Origin: Floccularia luteovirens
Lineage: Eukaryota; Basidiomycota; Agaricomycetes; Agaricales; Squamanitaceae
Length of the DNA stretch: 64,000 bases
NCBI GenBank assembly: GCA_009739215.1
Contig: VSJF01000003.1
Coordinates: forward strand, 2,356,001-2,420,000
Direction: 5' to 3'
Positions 1-11,341 of this stretch are shown in pieces (positions within the stretch are counted from its first letter, which is position 1; every line of letters starts with the position of its first letter). Below the pieces are notes generated by a model, which ran no database searches, was not told where the DNA came from, and worked only from the letters and a program-made list of their open reading frames with translations. A program made the position numbers and the translations under genes.

Positions 1-795
1 TTTGGACCAGGGAGATAGCGCAGAGGAGAGGTTATGAAACCGCTGTACACAAATTGAATAAGCTTGAATGCTCTATAAACCAGGAGTGTCAAAGAGATGG
101 AAGTTAGAAGCCGGGAAAGTGCCATTGCGTGTTGCGACTTTGTTGCGAATGTTACAACAAAGCAAGATAATAGGCCATATCATAGTTCTAGAGAATTGCT
201 GTACAGTCGAACGATATACTGCTGCGCAAAGCCTCAGCTAGCAGCATTGTGGAGTAGACACTGCTGTCAAACACGGACAGCTGGCCATGAACGGAAGGGA
301 AAGAGACTCGTTGTGATGACCATCAGCTGGAGTATCTGTCTTCGGATTAACTTGCAAAAAGTCAGACGACTCTTAAGGTGATAACAGCCAATTGTCAAAG
401 ATCTTGAAGGGATTTGCTGACACAAAATTTTGAAGGCAACGAACCCGAGTTTCCGATGCCTGGGAAAGCCCGCCAGTGTAAAATTTTAAATCCTTAATTA
501 CAACACATACATCAACACCACCTTGCGCACTATACAAAGTTTTGTAGTATCACGTACCACTAGAATGTCACTAGTAAGTAGTAGGATTTTGTTCATAATT
601 TTAACATCAATCAATTTACTGCTGCCTACTTTGGCAAGTTGCAGCTCGTTCAGCATTTCTATGGTGGGATGTATTACGTAAACTCTCCTTTAAGTCATTC
701 ACACTCACCAACTCGAACAATACCGCACTATGCGCCCACTGTATTAAGTATTGGAGACAAGCCTGTTCAACCACTGGGATGACAACATAAAAGAT
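1..795. other. gene-free left edge and REV1 5' flank
   Basis: No open frame here shows protein-like composition or a recognisable motif. The stretch directly before REV1 is the presumed promoter and leader. No clear TATA element was identified. Confidence 0.5.
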
Positions 796-3700
796 ATGAG
801 TGAGGTGCCTGAAGCGTCCCAAAGCAACTCCTCCGACTATTTTGAACATGAAAACTCTCAATTCCTGAAAACACTTCAAGACACAGTACTTCCTGGCGAC
901 GCACAACCATCGTCCTTGAAAGTGAAGTTGAGACCCTCTCAAACTGTCCCTTCAAAGCGTACACGGGACACTTTTGATGAGACTGTCAACCTATCCGATT
1001 CTTCAGTTCGAGCTGCCCAGTCACTTGATGGGGATGACGAGGACACCTATGGAGCCTCCAGATTTGGGGAGTATGGGGAATATATGCGTCGCAAGCGTGC
1101 CAAGCTTCAAATACAAAACTCTGCAATAGAGAGCGAAACAGCATCCACCTCTAAGAGTCAACTGTTCAAAGGCTTGTCGATCTATGTGAGTGAAACTTGC
1201 TTTCATTATGGTCTATAAGGTGCAAACGGTTTGAATATTTGTTAGATCAATGGTTGGACGAAACCATCTGTTCAGGACCTCCGACAAATTATCTTACAAC
1301 ACGGTGGGGTATTTCAACCTTACCTGGTTAAGAAAAGTCTAGTGTAAGTGATATACACAGTATGACAATTCCGAATCACCAAACAGTCCTATTAGGACAC
1401 ACATCTTGACATGTTCGCTTACCCCCGCAAAAATACGAGAGTTTCAGCACATGAAAGTAGTCAGGCCAGAATGGCTCACCGAAAGCATAGAATGCGGAAG
1501 TCTACTCCCTTGGAAAGATTTCCAGTTTATACCTGAAGATAAGCCGGACACTGTACAAGGCTCCAAGATACGACAAAAAACCCTTCTTGACAGTCAGCCC
1601 AGCCCATCTCAAGTCCCAGGGAGCGCTTTTATGTCGAAGTTACCCTCTGAATCAAAACCAACATCCTCTGTAGAGTCATCAGAAAAGGAAATGTCAACTT
1701 CCGATATTCCGCAATATGCTGCTTCGACTTCCAATGTGCTCGCTCAACGAGCTATGGAAAGCCCAGATTGGCGCAAAGCGCATACATCAGCTGCGCCAGA
1801 TTTTATTGAAGGTTTCTACAAGAATTCCAGGTTGCACCATCTCTCGACATGGAAGTCGGAGCTCAAGGACCTTGTCCAGGAAGCGCAAGAACGTGCTGAT
1901 GCTGGTGTTCACGATGCATTTGATCACGCTGATTCTCACGAACCTAAGGGCGTGAGTATGAGGGGTGCTGAACTCCTGATGCGGTCTCCAAAATCAAAAT
2001 GGAAAGGAAAAGGTCGCGCAATTGAAGATCAAGAGCAAGTGATTATGCATTGTGACTTCGACTGCTTTTTTGTGTCAGCTGGGTTAGTTAGCAGGCCACA
2101 TCTAAAAGGAAAGCCTGTGGTAGTGTGTCACTCGCAAGGCAAACAAGGCGGAACAGAGAGTACGAGCGAAATTGCCAGCTCTAGTTACGAAGCTAGGAAT
2201 TTTGGGATACGAAATGGGATGAGGTCAGGTAGTAGCTTCGGGTGCAACTCTAAGCTAATCAACCCTCCAGTCTTCAACAGGCCCGTAAACTTTGTCCATC
2301 GATTATCACCATCCCATACGAATTTGAGCAGTGAGTATGCAAAATTGACATCTACTCTATATTAAATTTCAGTCCAGATATAAAAAGCTTTCGCTGGAAT
2401 TTTACACAATTTTACTGTCCCACGCAGACGATCTGCAAGCCGTCTCAGTTGATGAGGCTATTCTTGAAGTGACAACAACAGTAAACTACCTCAGATCTCA
2501 TAATGCGTCTGAAGAACCAACTTCTGACCCCGCAAAGGATTTTGCCGAATCAATCCGGGCCCAGATACGTAGAATCACAGGATGTGAAGGTAATGTAATT
2601 CGCGGACCACAGGAGCTCGCTGACTTACCCAACATGGTAGTAAGCATTGGTATATCGCACAACATATTACTTGCTCGTATCGCTACTAAGGGTGCCAAAC
2701 CCGCTGGATCATATCATCTCACTAAGGATAAAATTCAAGAAGTTTTAGCTCCTCTGGATATAGCGGACTTGCATGGATTTGGTTGGTCCACAAAGCAGAA
2801 AGCATTAGAAAAATTAGGCGTGACTACTCTTGGCGAATTGGCTGGAAAAAGTAAAGGCATGCTGTGCGATGCATTAGGGAAGGCTTCAGGGGAGAAACTG
2901 TATAATGCAATTCGTGGCATTGACGAGAAGAAATTGGAAAGCGATAAGCCCAGAAAATCAGTTTCCTGTGAGATCAATGTGGGTCTTTGCACCAGCCACT
3001 AAACTACTTGCCACAATCTGACGGTATGAGTTACAGTACGGAATACGTTTCGAGAAAGAAGAAGAGGCTGAATCATTCATCGCAAAACTGTCGTCTGAAG
3101 TCAAGCATCGCCTGGATGCTATCGGGATGGTAGGACGATCCATCACGTTAAAGATCATGAAACGAGATCCTGCAGCACCCCAGGAACCTGCAAAGTTCCT
3201 CGGTCATGGGCCGTGTAATACTTTCAACAAACAAATGCCGCTTCTCGGACCAGGAGGGCGGCCCACAAGCGATGATCTTGTTATTAAAGACCATGCCTGG
3301 AAAATGTTGAAATCGTTTAATTTTGACCCCAAAGAGCTTCGCGGCATTGGGCTTCAAATTCAAAGGCTAGAATCCAGCTCTGGAGAAACCTCAAACGCAG
3401 ATGCTGGCCAGGCTGTTTTGCCCTTCAGACGTGTTCACACAGGCGAACCTGGCCCTTCCACATCTGCATGGGGAACTGTGGACACTGGTAACAACCAAGC
3501 AGAAGCAGCGGTGAGAACAGACGACCCTCGAGAACAATCTATAACAATCGACCTCCCATCATTCTCTCAAGTAGATCGGTCTGTGTTCGACGCCCTTCCG
3601 TATGATGTGCGTGAGGAGCTTGAACAGGAGTATAAACGCCGCTCTGCATCACCTTTCATTGCAAATAACGAACCTATCTCAAAAGCACCTTTAAATCGAA

Positions 3701-4455
3701 AACCTGTCTTTCCTCAGAAGAATGGTGCACAAAAAGGGACCTATAATCATATCACCCGGCAACTTGCTCCTCGTGGACGTTCAAGCATCTCTCCGAAAAA
3801 GAGTCTTCTCTACAATATACCAAAATCTGTAAAGCCAAGTGTCAAAATCTCAGAAGCAGAATTGCAGAAATACGATATTGACCCTGAGGTCTTTGCGATG
3901 CTTCCCATCAAAGTACAGAGGGAACAGTTAGTTAGGGCTAGACTTATTCAACAGAGAGGGTCACTTCCGGACACCCCGACTCAGCGTAAAATCATTAAAC
4001 CTCGAAAGTTGCTACCTGGTCGCAATTTGTGGCGAGCCCCAGCACCAAAAGCGCGATATCATCAGCCACCATTTCTGAGACAACAGGGGAAGAATAATAA
4101 AGAGCGGCTTCACTTCACTGAAACGGACGACATCCAGCAGGTGGTAGAAAAGTGGGTAACCGGCTATCGTCACTGGGCACCAAAGGAGAAGGATGTTGAA
4201 TACTTTGCTAAGTATCTGGTAAGATCGGTCGATGGAGCAAGTGTGGGTGATGCAGGCGTTGAACGAGCAATTGCCATCCTGAAATGGTGGTTAGTCTTAT
4301 TAAGGCGATTCTGGCCATCCCACGAAAACACAGATACCTGTGAATCTCAGGAGAACGCTGTAGCATTTGCGTGGTGGAAGGCATTTCGTGGTGTGAAAGA
4401 TCAGATGGATGCAGTAGCGAGAAAAAGATTTGGTGGTCGATTGAGTCTGAAGTGA
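796..4455 (+). CDS. REV1: DNA repair protein REV1 (Y-family translesion polymerase)
   Basis: Deoxycytidyl transferase and scaffold of translesion synthesis in the nucleus. Exons: 796-1185, 1246-1343, 1396-2223, 2271-2330, 2378-2978, 3037-4455, giving 1131 aa. The start is the first ATG in the open frame; upstream codons in that frame contain no ATG. A BRCT domain lies at about residues 120-200 (GLSIYINGW, VVRPEWLTESIECG). The IMS polymerase domain begins with the catalytic MHCDFDCFF and has SSSYEARNFGIRNGM and SVDEAILEV, supplying the metal-binding Asp and Asp-Glu pair. SHNILLARIATKGAKP marks the palm/thumb transition. Two ubiquitin-binding motifs follow: FDALPYDVREELEQEY and FAMLPIKVQREQL. 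The last ~100 residues fit the Rev1 C-terminal domain that binds other polymerases and Rev7. Splice phases are all consistent and no frame break was found. The acceptor at 2377 was chosen over 2372 because only it keeps the frame. Confidence 0.95.
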
Positions 4456-5142
4456 CGAATAACCAGGGATCTGTAGGTCAATATTTCTCATTTGATTGGT
4501 GTGGTTATATTAACAATTTGAAGAAAGATGTACCCGACTACTGGGAAAAGGAGAGTAGCCAAGCCACTTGGAAAGTGGCGAAAGGGAGCACCAAGATATC
4601 GGCGCTAACTCGTCCTGAATGGAAGCCGAAAAAAACATAACCATTATGACTAGTAGACCGCATCAACATGGTCTATAACTACCCAGTACGCTCTAAGCTG
4701 CCATTCCTCGAGCAGATATGTGCGCACATGCATTTGTTTCTCACCATTCCACCGAAACTCAAAATATCATTTTGTAGCCATTTCCTAAAGATCACACTAA
4801 GGCATAGGGGACTAAAACTATCACAGAATATGTTACACATCAAATTTTTATTGCGTATGTGATAGAATCAGAATTTGGAAATTGTTACTGCATTCTTATT
4901 TTGACTTTAAAAGAAGTGGGATATCAATTCTGGAGGTAGTCAGATGGAGGAATCCGGGCATTAAGCATGGCTATAATGTCAAATTGTGTAAACCAAAAAT
5001 AATCAGATGTGTTCAAGCATAATCCAATAATCAATTAATATTGCCAGCAAATGTCAACTAGTTCAGTACAACAAGTAATATAAAGTGTTTGCACATATCT
5101 ACTTTTCTGAAAATTTAGTTGCTCATTGAGAGGAGACTACTT
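4456..5142. other. convergent intergenic region REV1/hydrophobin
   Basis: AT-rich DNA between two converging genes; presumed 3' UTRs and terminators. No further gene seen. Confidence 0.5.
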
Positions 5143-5603
5143 CTAGGCATTGAAGTTGAAAGGCGAGCAGCCAGCAACGAACATGCCATCTAGAAAAGAT
5201 TCATTGTAAGTATGATAATTTTCAAATAGAGCCTGATGGATAGTTCAAAAACATACTGTAGTTGTTGCCAGTGCAGCATGCAGTTTGTTGGGCACTGTAC
5301 AAAACACGATAAGCACTATATTCCGATTTCAAGAGAAAGTTTATTTGCTTACCAGCTATTCCCAGCTGCACCCTTATAAGAACCAGCAATGCATGTAACA
5401 CCAAATTGACCAGTCATAGAGCTAAAGTTGGGAACAGCACTTGCAAATGCTAGTAGTCGTTCATCGCTGAATTGCGAAACATCTTGAACATCGTTGCAGC
5501 AATAAACGGTACCGCTGTTGCAGCTATTGACAATGTTGCCGGAATAGGCAAAAGCTGATAGAGCAAAGGTGGAGGCGATCAATAGAGCAACTTTGGAGAA
5601 CAT
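5143..5603 (-). CDS. class I hydrophobin
   Basis: Small secreted amphipathic protein that self-assembles at air-water interfaces on hyphae and fruiting structures. Exons on the minus strand: 5603-5353, 5294-5257, 5189-5143; about 111 aa. An N-terminal signal peptide (MFSKVALLIASTFALSAFA) is evident. Eight cysteines follow the pattern C-x6-CC-x34-C-x12-C-x5-CC-x12-C, which fits class I spacing. The fourth of the spaced cysteines is encoded across the first intron (TG|T). The protein ends seven residues after the last Cys, as usual. The large ORF upstream of 5603 is not needed; the ATG directly before the signal peptide is the natural start. A TATA-like element lies about 90 bp upstream. No sister hydrophobin is present in the window. 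Confidence 0.93.
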
Positions 5604-5689
5604 TTTTATAAGGATAGAGAAAATGTGGTGTTGAGTTAAGATGAGATGGCGTTGAAGCTGATGATTCAGCATTAACAAATTGCGGTCAC

Positions 5690-5696
5690 CTTTATA
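5690..5696 (-). promoter_or_regulatory. TATA-like element of the hydrophobin gene
   Basis: The minus strand reads TATAAAG here, 87-93 bp upstream of the hydrophobin ATG. Strongly expressed fungal surface-protein genes commonly have a TATA box, so this is a reasonable core promoter candidate. Confidence 0.5.
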
Positions 5697-6445
5697 CGAA
5701 TACTAGTATTCAAGCCATTGGTATCAAGGTTTGCCGAAGCGTGAGGTGTAAACCTGGTTGTGTTGTCAGTTTTTTTTTACAATTTAATCGGAAAAAGTTC
5801 TTTGATTCTAACCAAATATGATTACGCAGCGGACAGGGAAACTACAAGCGATGGCGTTGAAAATGTATGCAATTGAATTTGATTCTTCGGTTTGCCTCAA
5901 ATTTGAGTTTTAATGAAATAACCGAATCACATAGTTTTTAGTCTGTGCATTTCTTTGCCGATCAATTAGATTTACTTGCCTTTTTTGTGTTAGTTCAGCG
6001 TTTTGTTAATTGAACGCTTAGTTTTGCAAAGTACGTAATGCATAAGTTACGATGATGATTGCTTGCGGCTTCTATTTTCCTTTCAGGATACCGGTCAAAT
6101 GCCTCCGAGTATTCTCGTCGGTCTGTGAGTTGGAGTGCGAAATGCGATTTTGTGCGGTGGGACTCCCCCCACGTAGCACAAGTTACAATATGTATACTCG
6201 CTAGGCATCTTGTGGGACAGGGAGCAGAGGTCAGTGGTGCATTATAACACATAACAGTAACCGTACCACCCAGAGTATTGAAAGGAATGTGTTAAGTTGC
6301 CGTGATAATAGTTACAAGTCGGAATTGGAGCACCTAACGGTTCACCAGCTATGACACTATATTCGGATTAAGTGGAAATTTGGTGGAAGTATAAATACAA
6401 AATACTGACGTTGCCTACTCACTATAATCCATGCCATTTACTCAA
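5697..6445. other. gene-free upstream region of the hydrophobin
   Basis: No supported gene. ORFs of 60-85 codons occur on both strands near 5995-6252, but they are mirror images of each other without motifs. Confidence 0.4.
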
Positions 6446-6560
6446 ATGTCAGACATCTAGACGATCCAACCACTGTCAAAATAGTGTACCGTATCTTCTA
6501 AATCGAACGTGCAGAATACACTGACCGTATCACACTCCCCACTTACAATTTCACAACAAT
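6446..6560 (+). pseudogene. 5' relic of an F-box-like gene (plus orientation)
   Basis: The DNA matches, with many differences, the first ~115 bp of the F-box-like gene at 9371: both share an ATG-TC start, a segment like CGATCCAxCCACT, then AAATCGAACGTG and AGAATACACT. The reading frame is interrupted. It ends where an oppositely oriented relic begins. Identification rests on nucleotide similarity within this window only. Confidence 0.6.
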
Positions 6561-6589
6561 GACCAGTAAAAATCATGAAGAGAGGTGCT

Positions 6590-6907
6590 TGTTGCAGTGG
6601 CACTCCGTACACACATTTGTTCCTAATAATTTGGTCGGGATCTAGAATAAATATGATATCATAGAGCTGGCCTATTCCATGGAACAATATGTTATCATCC
6701 CTTACAGACCGTACCAAGGTATAGAGGACTAAGACTGTCACGGAAATGGTTGTACATTGGCCTTTTGTCGCTTATGGTGGAGGGTATGGGGAATTGGGAA
6801 TTGGCATTGTATTCTTCTCTTTCGGTATCAAAAATATGGAATATTATTTCTGGTGTTGGATTAATCAGGGTTCCAGTCATTGTATTATGGCTGTGATAAT
6901 ACTTCAA
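6590..6907 (-). pseudogene. 5' relic of an F-box-like gene (minus orientation)
   Basis: On the minus strand, translated pieces resemble the start of the intact-looking family members at 34755 and 36727: TGTLINPTPEIIFHIF, then EREEYNANSQFPIP, NHFRDSLSPLYLGTVC, and in another frame GQLYDIIFILD. The family equivalents are GSLVNPT, EREEYNTNFQIP, NPFHDSLRPLRLGTVC and SQLYGLIFILD. Frame changes and stop codons make it non-functional. The TATTATCACA sequence just upstream of the start is also shared with those copies, so part of the promoter or leader was copied too. Confidence 0.7.
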
Positions 6908-7795
6908 TTTATGTTAATGGGATATGAACAGAGTAATCACCTTGCGAGTATTAAATTTAGTAATGCTTGTTCCGATAGCTAACGTTCTAAGGTTTAAGTG
7001 GGCATGTCATAGAGGACACATTCATATTCGGAATCAACGAAGGCCGTACAAATACCAGGACACACTGAAGTCGATTAGAATGTAAAAATACACAAGTTGT
7101 GCATTGCAATCTACTTGAAGAAAGAAAGGAAGAATCGGGGTTCGAGATGCAGCTTGAAGGGTAAACAACCTGTAGTTTTTAAATTTTAAGAATATAAAAA
7201 GTGAAGATAACAATACAAGTTGGTTGTGATTCAGAAAGCACATATTATTAGCACCTAACGAGCTCGTGCGGATCCGGACAGCCCACGTATTTGGACTCCC
7301 TAAGTTTATAGCTGAGTATGATGAATGTAAAGTCTCAAGTAGAGATAACTCAACAGTTGTAATAATAACCCACAGACTACCACCATCCTACACCAGGAAA
7401 AAAACGCTGAAGAGGATCTCGTCAGAAAATAACAGGGAAGAAAAATGAATTATGCCAAAGTACGCATTCCCTAGCTGCAAATCTGTGAATCAAAATCGTT
7501 ATTGCATTGATCACAGGACCGAAAGTAAATGATGGACGCACTATTGTTTGGACTCTCAAGGAGCTTGGATCATTCTCTAGATCGCATATAAGTTAGTAAT
7601 GGGTCATCAAGAACCCGTGCACAAAATAGTTGTAGTATCCATGATAAAATCACGGGAAGATTCAAAAATTGATAAGTTTGGCCCTGTCACTATATGCGCA
7701 ACGGAACAGGAGCACCATCAGCTACAAGGTTGGTATTTCAGTATCGAAAGCTGGGACGATGAATTTGAAAACACACCGGCAATCAAAGCAAGGAC

Positions 7796-7955
7796 GCAAG
7801 CCAACCAACGTCAACGCTACCAAAGTGTGGCCCATGCAGCCACCACACAACGCCAACACTCCATTCAGGTGACGCATGTTAACACTGCACAGATCCAACA
7901 CTTATCAGGTGTCGTTTGGATGGCTTCTTGCCACATGCTCGAGAGTAGGTGATTG
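7796..7955 (+). repeat. diverged direct repeat, copy 1
   Basis: About 160 bp that recurs at 8055-8210. A 20-base core at 7836-7855 is identical to 8092-8111 (offset 256 bp). Outside the core, shared blocks such as ACGCATGTTAACAC, ATCAGGTGT and CCACATGC occur in the same order, with substitutions and indels between. No coding content is evident. Confidence 0.7.
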
Positions 7956-8054
7956 AGTGTTCCTGGTGTGGCGGACCAGTCTAAACAAACAGCACAGGTG
8001 AATATATAGACAAAAAGAACACGGTGAAAACTTACCAACAACCAGAACATGGAT

Positions 8055-8210
8055 GCGAGCCGACCAGCGTCATCCAGATAGTGTCCCCGATGCAGCCACC
8101 ACACAACGCCAGAGCTGCATCGTCGGCAGGTAACGCATGTTAACACCACATAAGGCCAACACTAATCAGGTGTGGCTATATGCAGCTTCATACCACATGC
8201 GATGAATTCA
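8055..8210 (+). repeat. diverged direct repeat, copy 2
   Basis: Second copy of the repeat at 7796-7955, sharing the 20-base core at 8092-8111 and the ordered blocks that follow it. The two may be remnants of a larger dispersed element; nothing here shows terminal repeats or a transposase. Confidence 0.7.
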
Positions 8211-9370
8211 AGACTATATGGTAGCCACTAGTGGGCAACCAGTTCGCAAGAGTTAATAATGGCGAGGGGCCTGGGCAATGTGTTGATTTTGTTCGCTTTT
8301 TATACTGTACCACGGGAAAGAACTATCAGTGTACAGCGAAGAACAATGGGAGTGAAGAACAAACTGTAGCCAAGTTCAACCTGCCTAAATATAAGCCAGC
8401 ATCGCATAAGCGAGATTTTGTGTGTGTTGGTTATGCCAAGTGCCACTTGGCGGAAGTAATAAGAAGTGGAATTGAGAGGGGGATGTCGTGGGGTGAAGGA
8501 AAGAAGGAAAGAGCGATAGACTGCCTACTTATACCAGGCAGGAGGCTGACCCCGCCGACCCGTTTTATGTAGATCGGTCCTGGAGATGACACAAAGTTCC
8601 AGATCGTCATGACGCATGAAGTGATTTTCTCGCAGGAAAGTACTGGAGAAATGCAGAGATAAGCCTCTTAAGTTGGTTGCTGGGGTCAGTATATGTGAAT
8701 GGCATGAATTATCTTGCTAAAAAAGAATGCCACTTTAAAGATCACACGAGACACATTTCGGGAGTACGATATATTATTCTGTTGTAAGTTAAAATCTGTC
8801 GTTCGCCTATTATATGGAGTCCGGAATCATTCGCACTTACCTACACAAGTCTAGTGAATGTCAACTTGCTTGTGAAGAGTTGGGTTGCTGATTAGAATCT
8901 ACAAACAAGTACAGTAATTCAGCTATTCGAAGAATGTTTTCAATATCTAGGTTTCCCACGATGACTCCAACTTCACCATCACACACCACCCATCCCAAGC
9001 TCACCGAATCCCTTAAGTATGCGAACGAAACATAGAACAAGGAATGGGTGCGATTCAAAAACATATAAAACACATTGGGTACTGCGACACGCTAAAACGT
9101 ATTACATACGCGCAACTACATCACGCTACAATTTTATTGTTGCAGAACTCCAAACTCGCACCAACCCAACTGCAGCCTAACCATGACGGCTTGAAGCGTT
9201 GAACATGCATCAACCACCAACCAACCTAGTTCGAATTGCCCTGGAGTACTTCTTTGTGATAGGTAATATTACAAAATCACAATTCAATGTACTAAAATAA
9301 ACTGTGATCCATGCTACCTCGAAAAATAGTTGGTAATCCGGTTATCCTCATTTTCTTACAATTTATACAA

Positions 9371-10836
9371 ATGTCGGGACTTCTAGTCGATCCAGCCACT
9401 CGACTGCCTCCAGAACTGGAGTCTCGAATCGTCCAAATCGAACGTGAAGAATACACTAACAATCTCACTTTCCCCACATGCGGTTGCACAACCTCTAAAT
9501 GCGCAATGGTTAGTGATAAGTACGAGCCAACACGGGTTGGTGCAGTTTCCAGGGCATGGAAAGAAATAGCATGGGCAGAACCAACACCTTGGCGGTACAT
9601 TTATTCAGGATTCAATCTAGGGGATCGTGAAGAGGTGCGCATAGATATATCGTTACTCGAGGAATGGCTGCAGCGGACTGGAGATGGGCCGTTACAAACC
9701 ACTTTCTTGAGAACATGTTCACCATTCGATAGCCGGATATTTGACGAAGAAGATGGAGGATTCGATGAGGATTTCAGAGACCTCTACAGCCAAAGAAGAT
9801 ATTCATAGACTGTTCCGAGCAGTGAGAGACAATCAGCATGTTTATCCCGGACTATGCCTCCATCCGTCTTTTAGACAATGCAGTTAGCAGATTATCCACC
9901 CTTGTACCTGCAGAAATCATACATAATCCGCCCCCCGGGTTTGGCAATGACGCCTTGGACATTTCTGTATTTCGTGATGCACCAAATTTGCGCCGCCTTG
10001 TTCTACCAGAACACATATCAAATAGAGCGGCAGCTGAAATACCTTAACTTGGCATCGCAGCAGCTCCAATTTGCAATGTCTGTTGCTGGGATGCTTCGAA
10101 CATGGAACTACATCTCGACTTCACCAAGGCCGAGAATCGTGATACGCCCAGCGAGTTCGTATTAGCACATCACTCGAGACTTTCCAACCTTGAAGAATTC
10201 AAGACACGTTCCAACTACATCTCTAACTAGAGGCAATTAATGAACAGCCTCCGTGCCACATCACCCCTCACAGTACTAACGCAGATTTTTTATGGCCCCT
10301 TGATCGTGGGTTGGACAGTCCTTACCAATTTCGTTAATCGTTCTGGATGTTCAAACAGCCTCACCCAGTTGACTATTGGAAATATCCATTTTGTCCACCC
10401 AGGGACGAACTAGATATGATCGATTTTTTATATGAAGTTCCCGCACTTGAATTTTTTCGAATAAATGACCCCGGAACTACATTGATCTCTTTATCTGAGG
10501 GGATTATTGTTGAGGATGTATTCATCGGAGTTGTGGCAAGAGGGGGGAAATACTGAATTTCTTCTACCCAATGTACGAATATTCGTGTATGACAGCTATT
10601 CTTCACAGTTCACCCCCATTATACTGCGACGGATGTTGGATTTCAGGTGGCGGAGAATTCGGAACGGAGAGTCATATGAGAATACTGTTGCGCAAATTGC
10701 TCAGATCATTGCTGTAATGAATACCCAAGGTAACAGGTCCTGTAAGGATTCCCTCCTTTCGATGGAGAAGAAGGGATCGATATTAGATCTGAAGGATAGA
10801 AGAACTAGAGAACGCTGGTTACCTCCAAAACTTTAA
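9371..10836 (+). pseudogene. F-box-like family gene, disrupted
   Basis: The frame from ATG 9371 gives MSGLLVDPATRLPPELESR..., an F-box-like start (LPPEL, then VGAVSRAWKEIAWAEPTPW, the family's conserved Trp/Pro pattern). It stops at 9808. Continuing homology to the copies at 34.8 and 36.7 kb moves to other frames: SVFRDAPNLRRLVLPEHISN at 9961-10020, MLRTWNYIS near 10090, and the C-terminal ILRRMLDFRWRRIRNGESYE at 10621-10680. At least three frame changes are needed, without convincing splice signals at each. If functional, F-box proteins select SCF ubiquitin-ligase substrates, here with a leucine-rich-like C-terminal part; this copy looks decayed. Given the frame offsets elsewhere in the window, part of the damage could be assembly error. 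Confidence 0.7.
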
Positions 10837-11341
10837 TACAAACCTTGTCGGTCATGTATATGTACTTATAACTTGGGGCCGTGGAATAGATTGTACAATG
10901 TTTTACACTTTATCCTACATATCTGGCAGTAACCTATGCAGCGCGCGTCTATGTGCGCCAATGGGGAGAAAAAATCAGATTGAGCACAGCTTATTATACA
11001 CTGTACTGACGCGAAATGCTTGGGATTATCATCTGCTTCAGAACACTTAATAACTGGCCTTTCAACTAATATTATACTTCATCTCGTGGGCGCTCTAGAA
11101 TAGTTCATCGTACTACTATCAATTATAATTCCAATCATTCTGCACCACATTTTATGAAATCCATTACAATTTACAACCTCCTATGTGATACTATTTCAAG
11201 CTGATCAACTGGAATAAAAGTTATAATACACACACACATTACACCATGAATGTCAGTCATTAAACATAAAAACCTAGTAAGTATGAGTGGCGAACGAAAT
11301 GAAGTAGAAAAGTAAAAAAATAAAGGTAAGCAACTTTAATT
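10837..11341. other. gene-free interval
   Basis: AT-rich, about 500 bp; includes a short (CA)n tract near 11229. Presumed 3' flank of the DUF6699 gene. Confidence 0.45.

Larger units (their letters stand above)
6908..9370. other. gene-poor interval
   Basis: No supported gene in 2.4 kb. It holds a pair of diverged direct repeats (listed separately). The ORFs at 7599-7952 (117 codons) and 8231-8572 (GTG start) have no recognisable domain; the first overlaps the repeat. Confidence 0.4.

Noticed and set aside
97..381. 94-codon ORF near the left edge
   Set aside because: No motif, unremarkable composition and no splice extension; looks like chance.
7599..7952. 117-codon ORF starting with ATG
   Set aside because: Overlaps the diverged repeat and shows no domain; the second repeat copy does not keep the frame.
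8231..8572. 113-codon ORF
   Set aside because: Begins with GTG, not ATG, and has no recognisable features.
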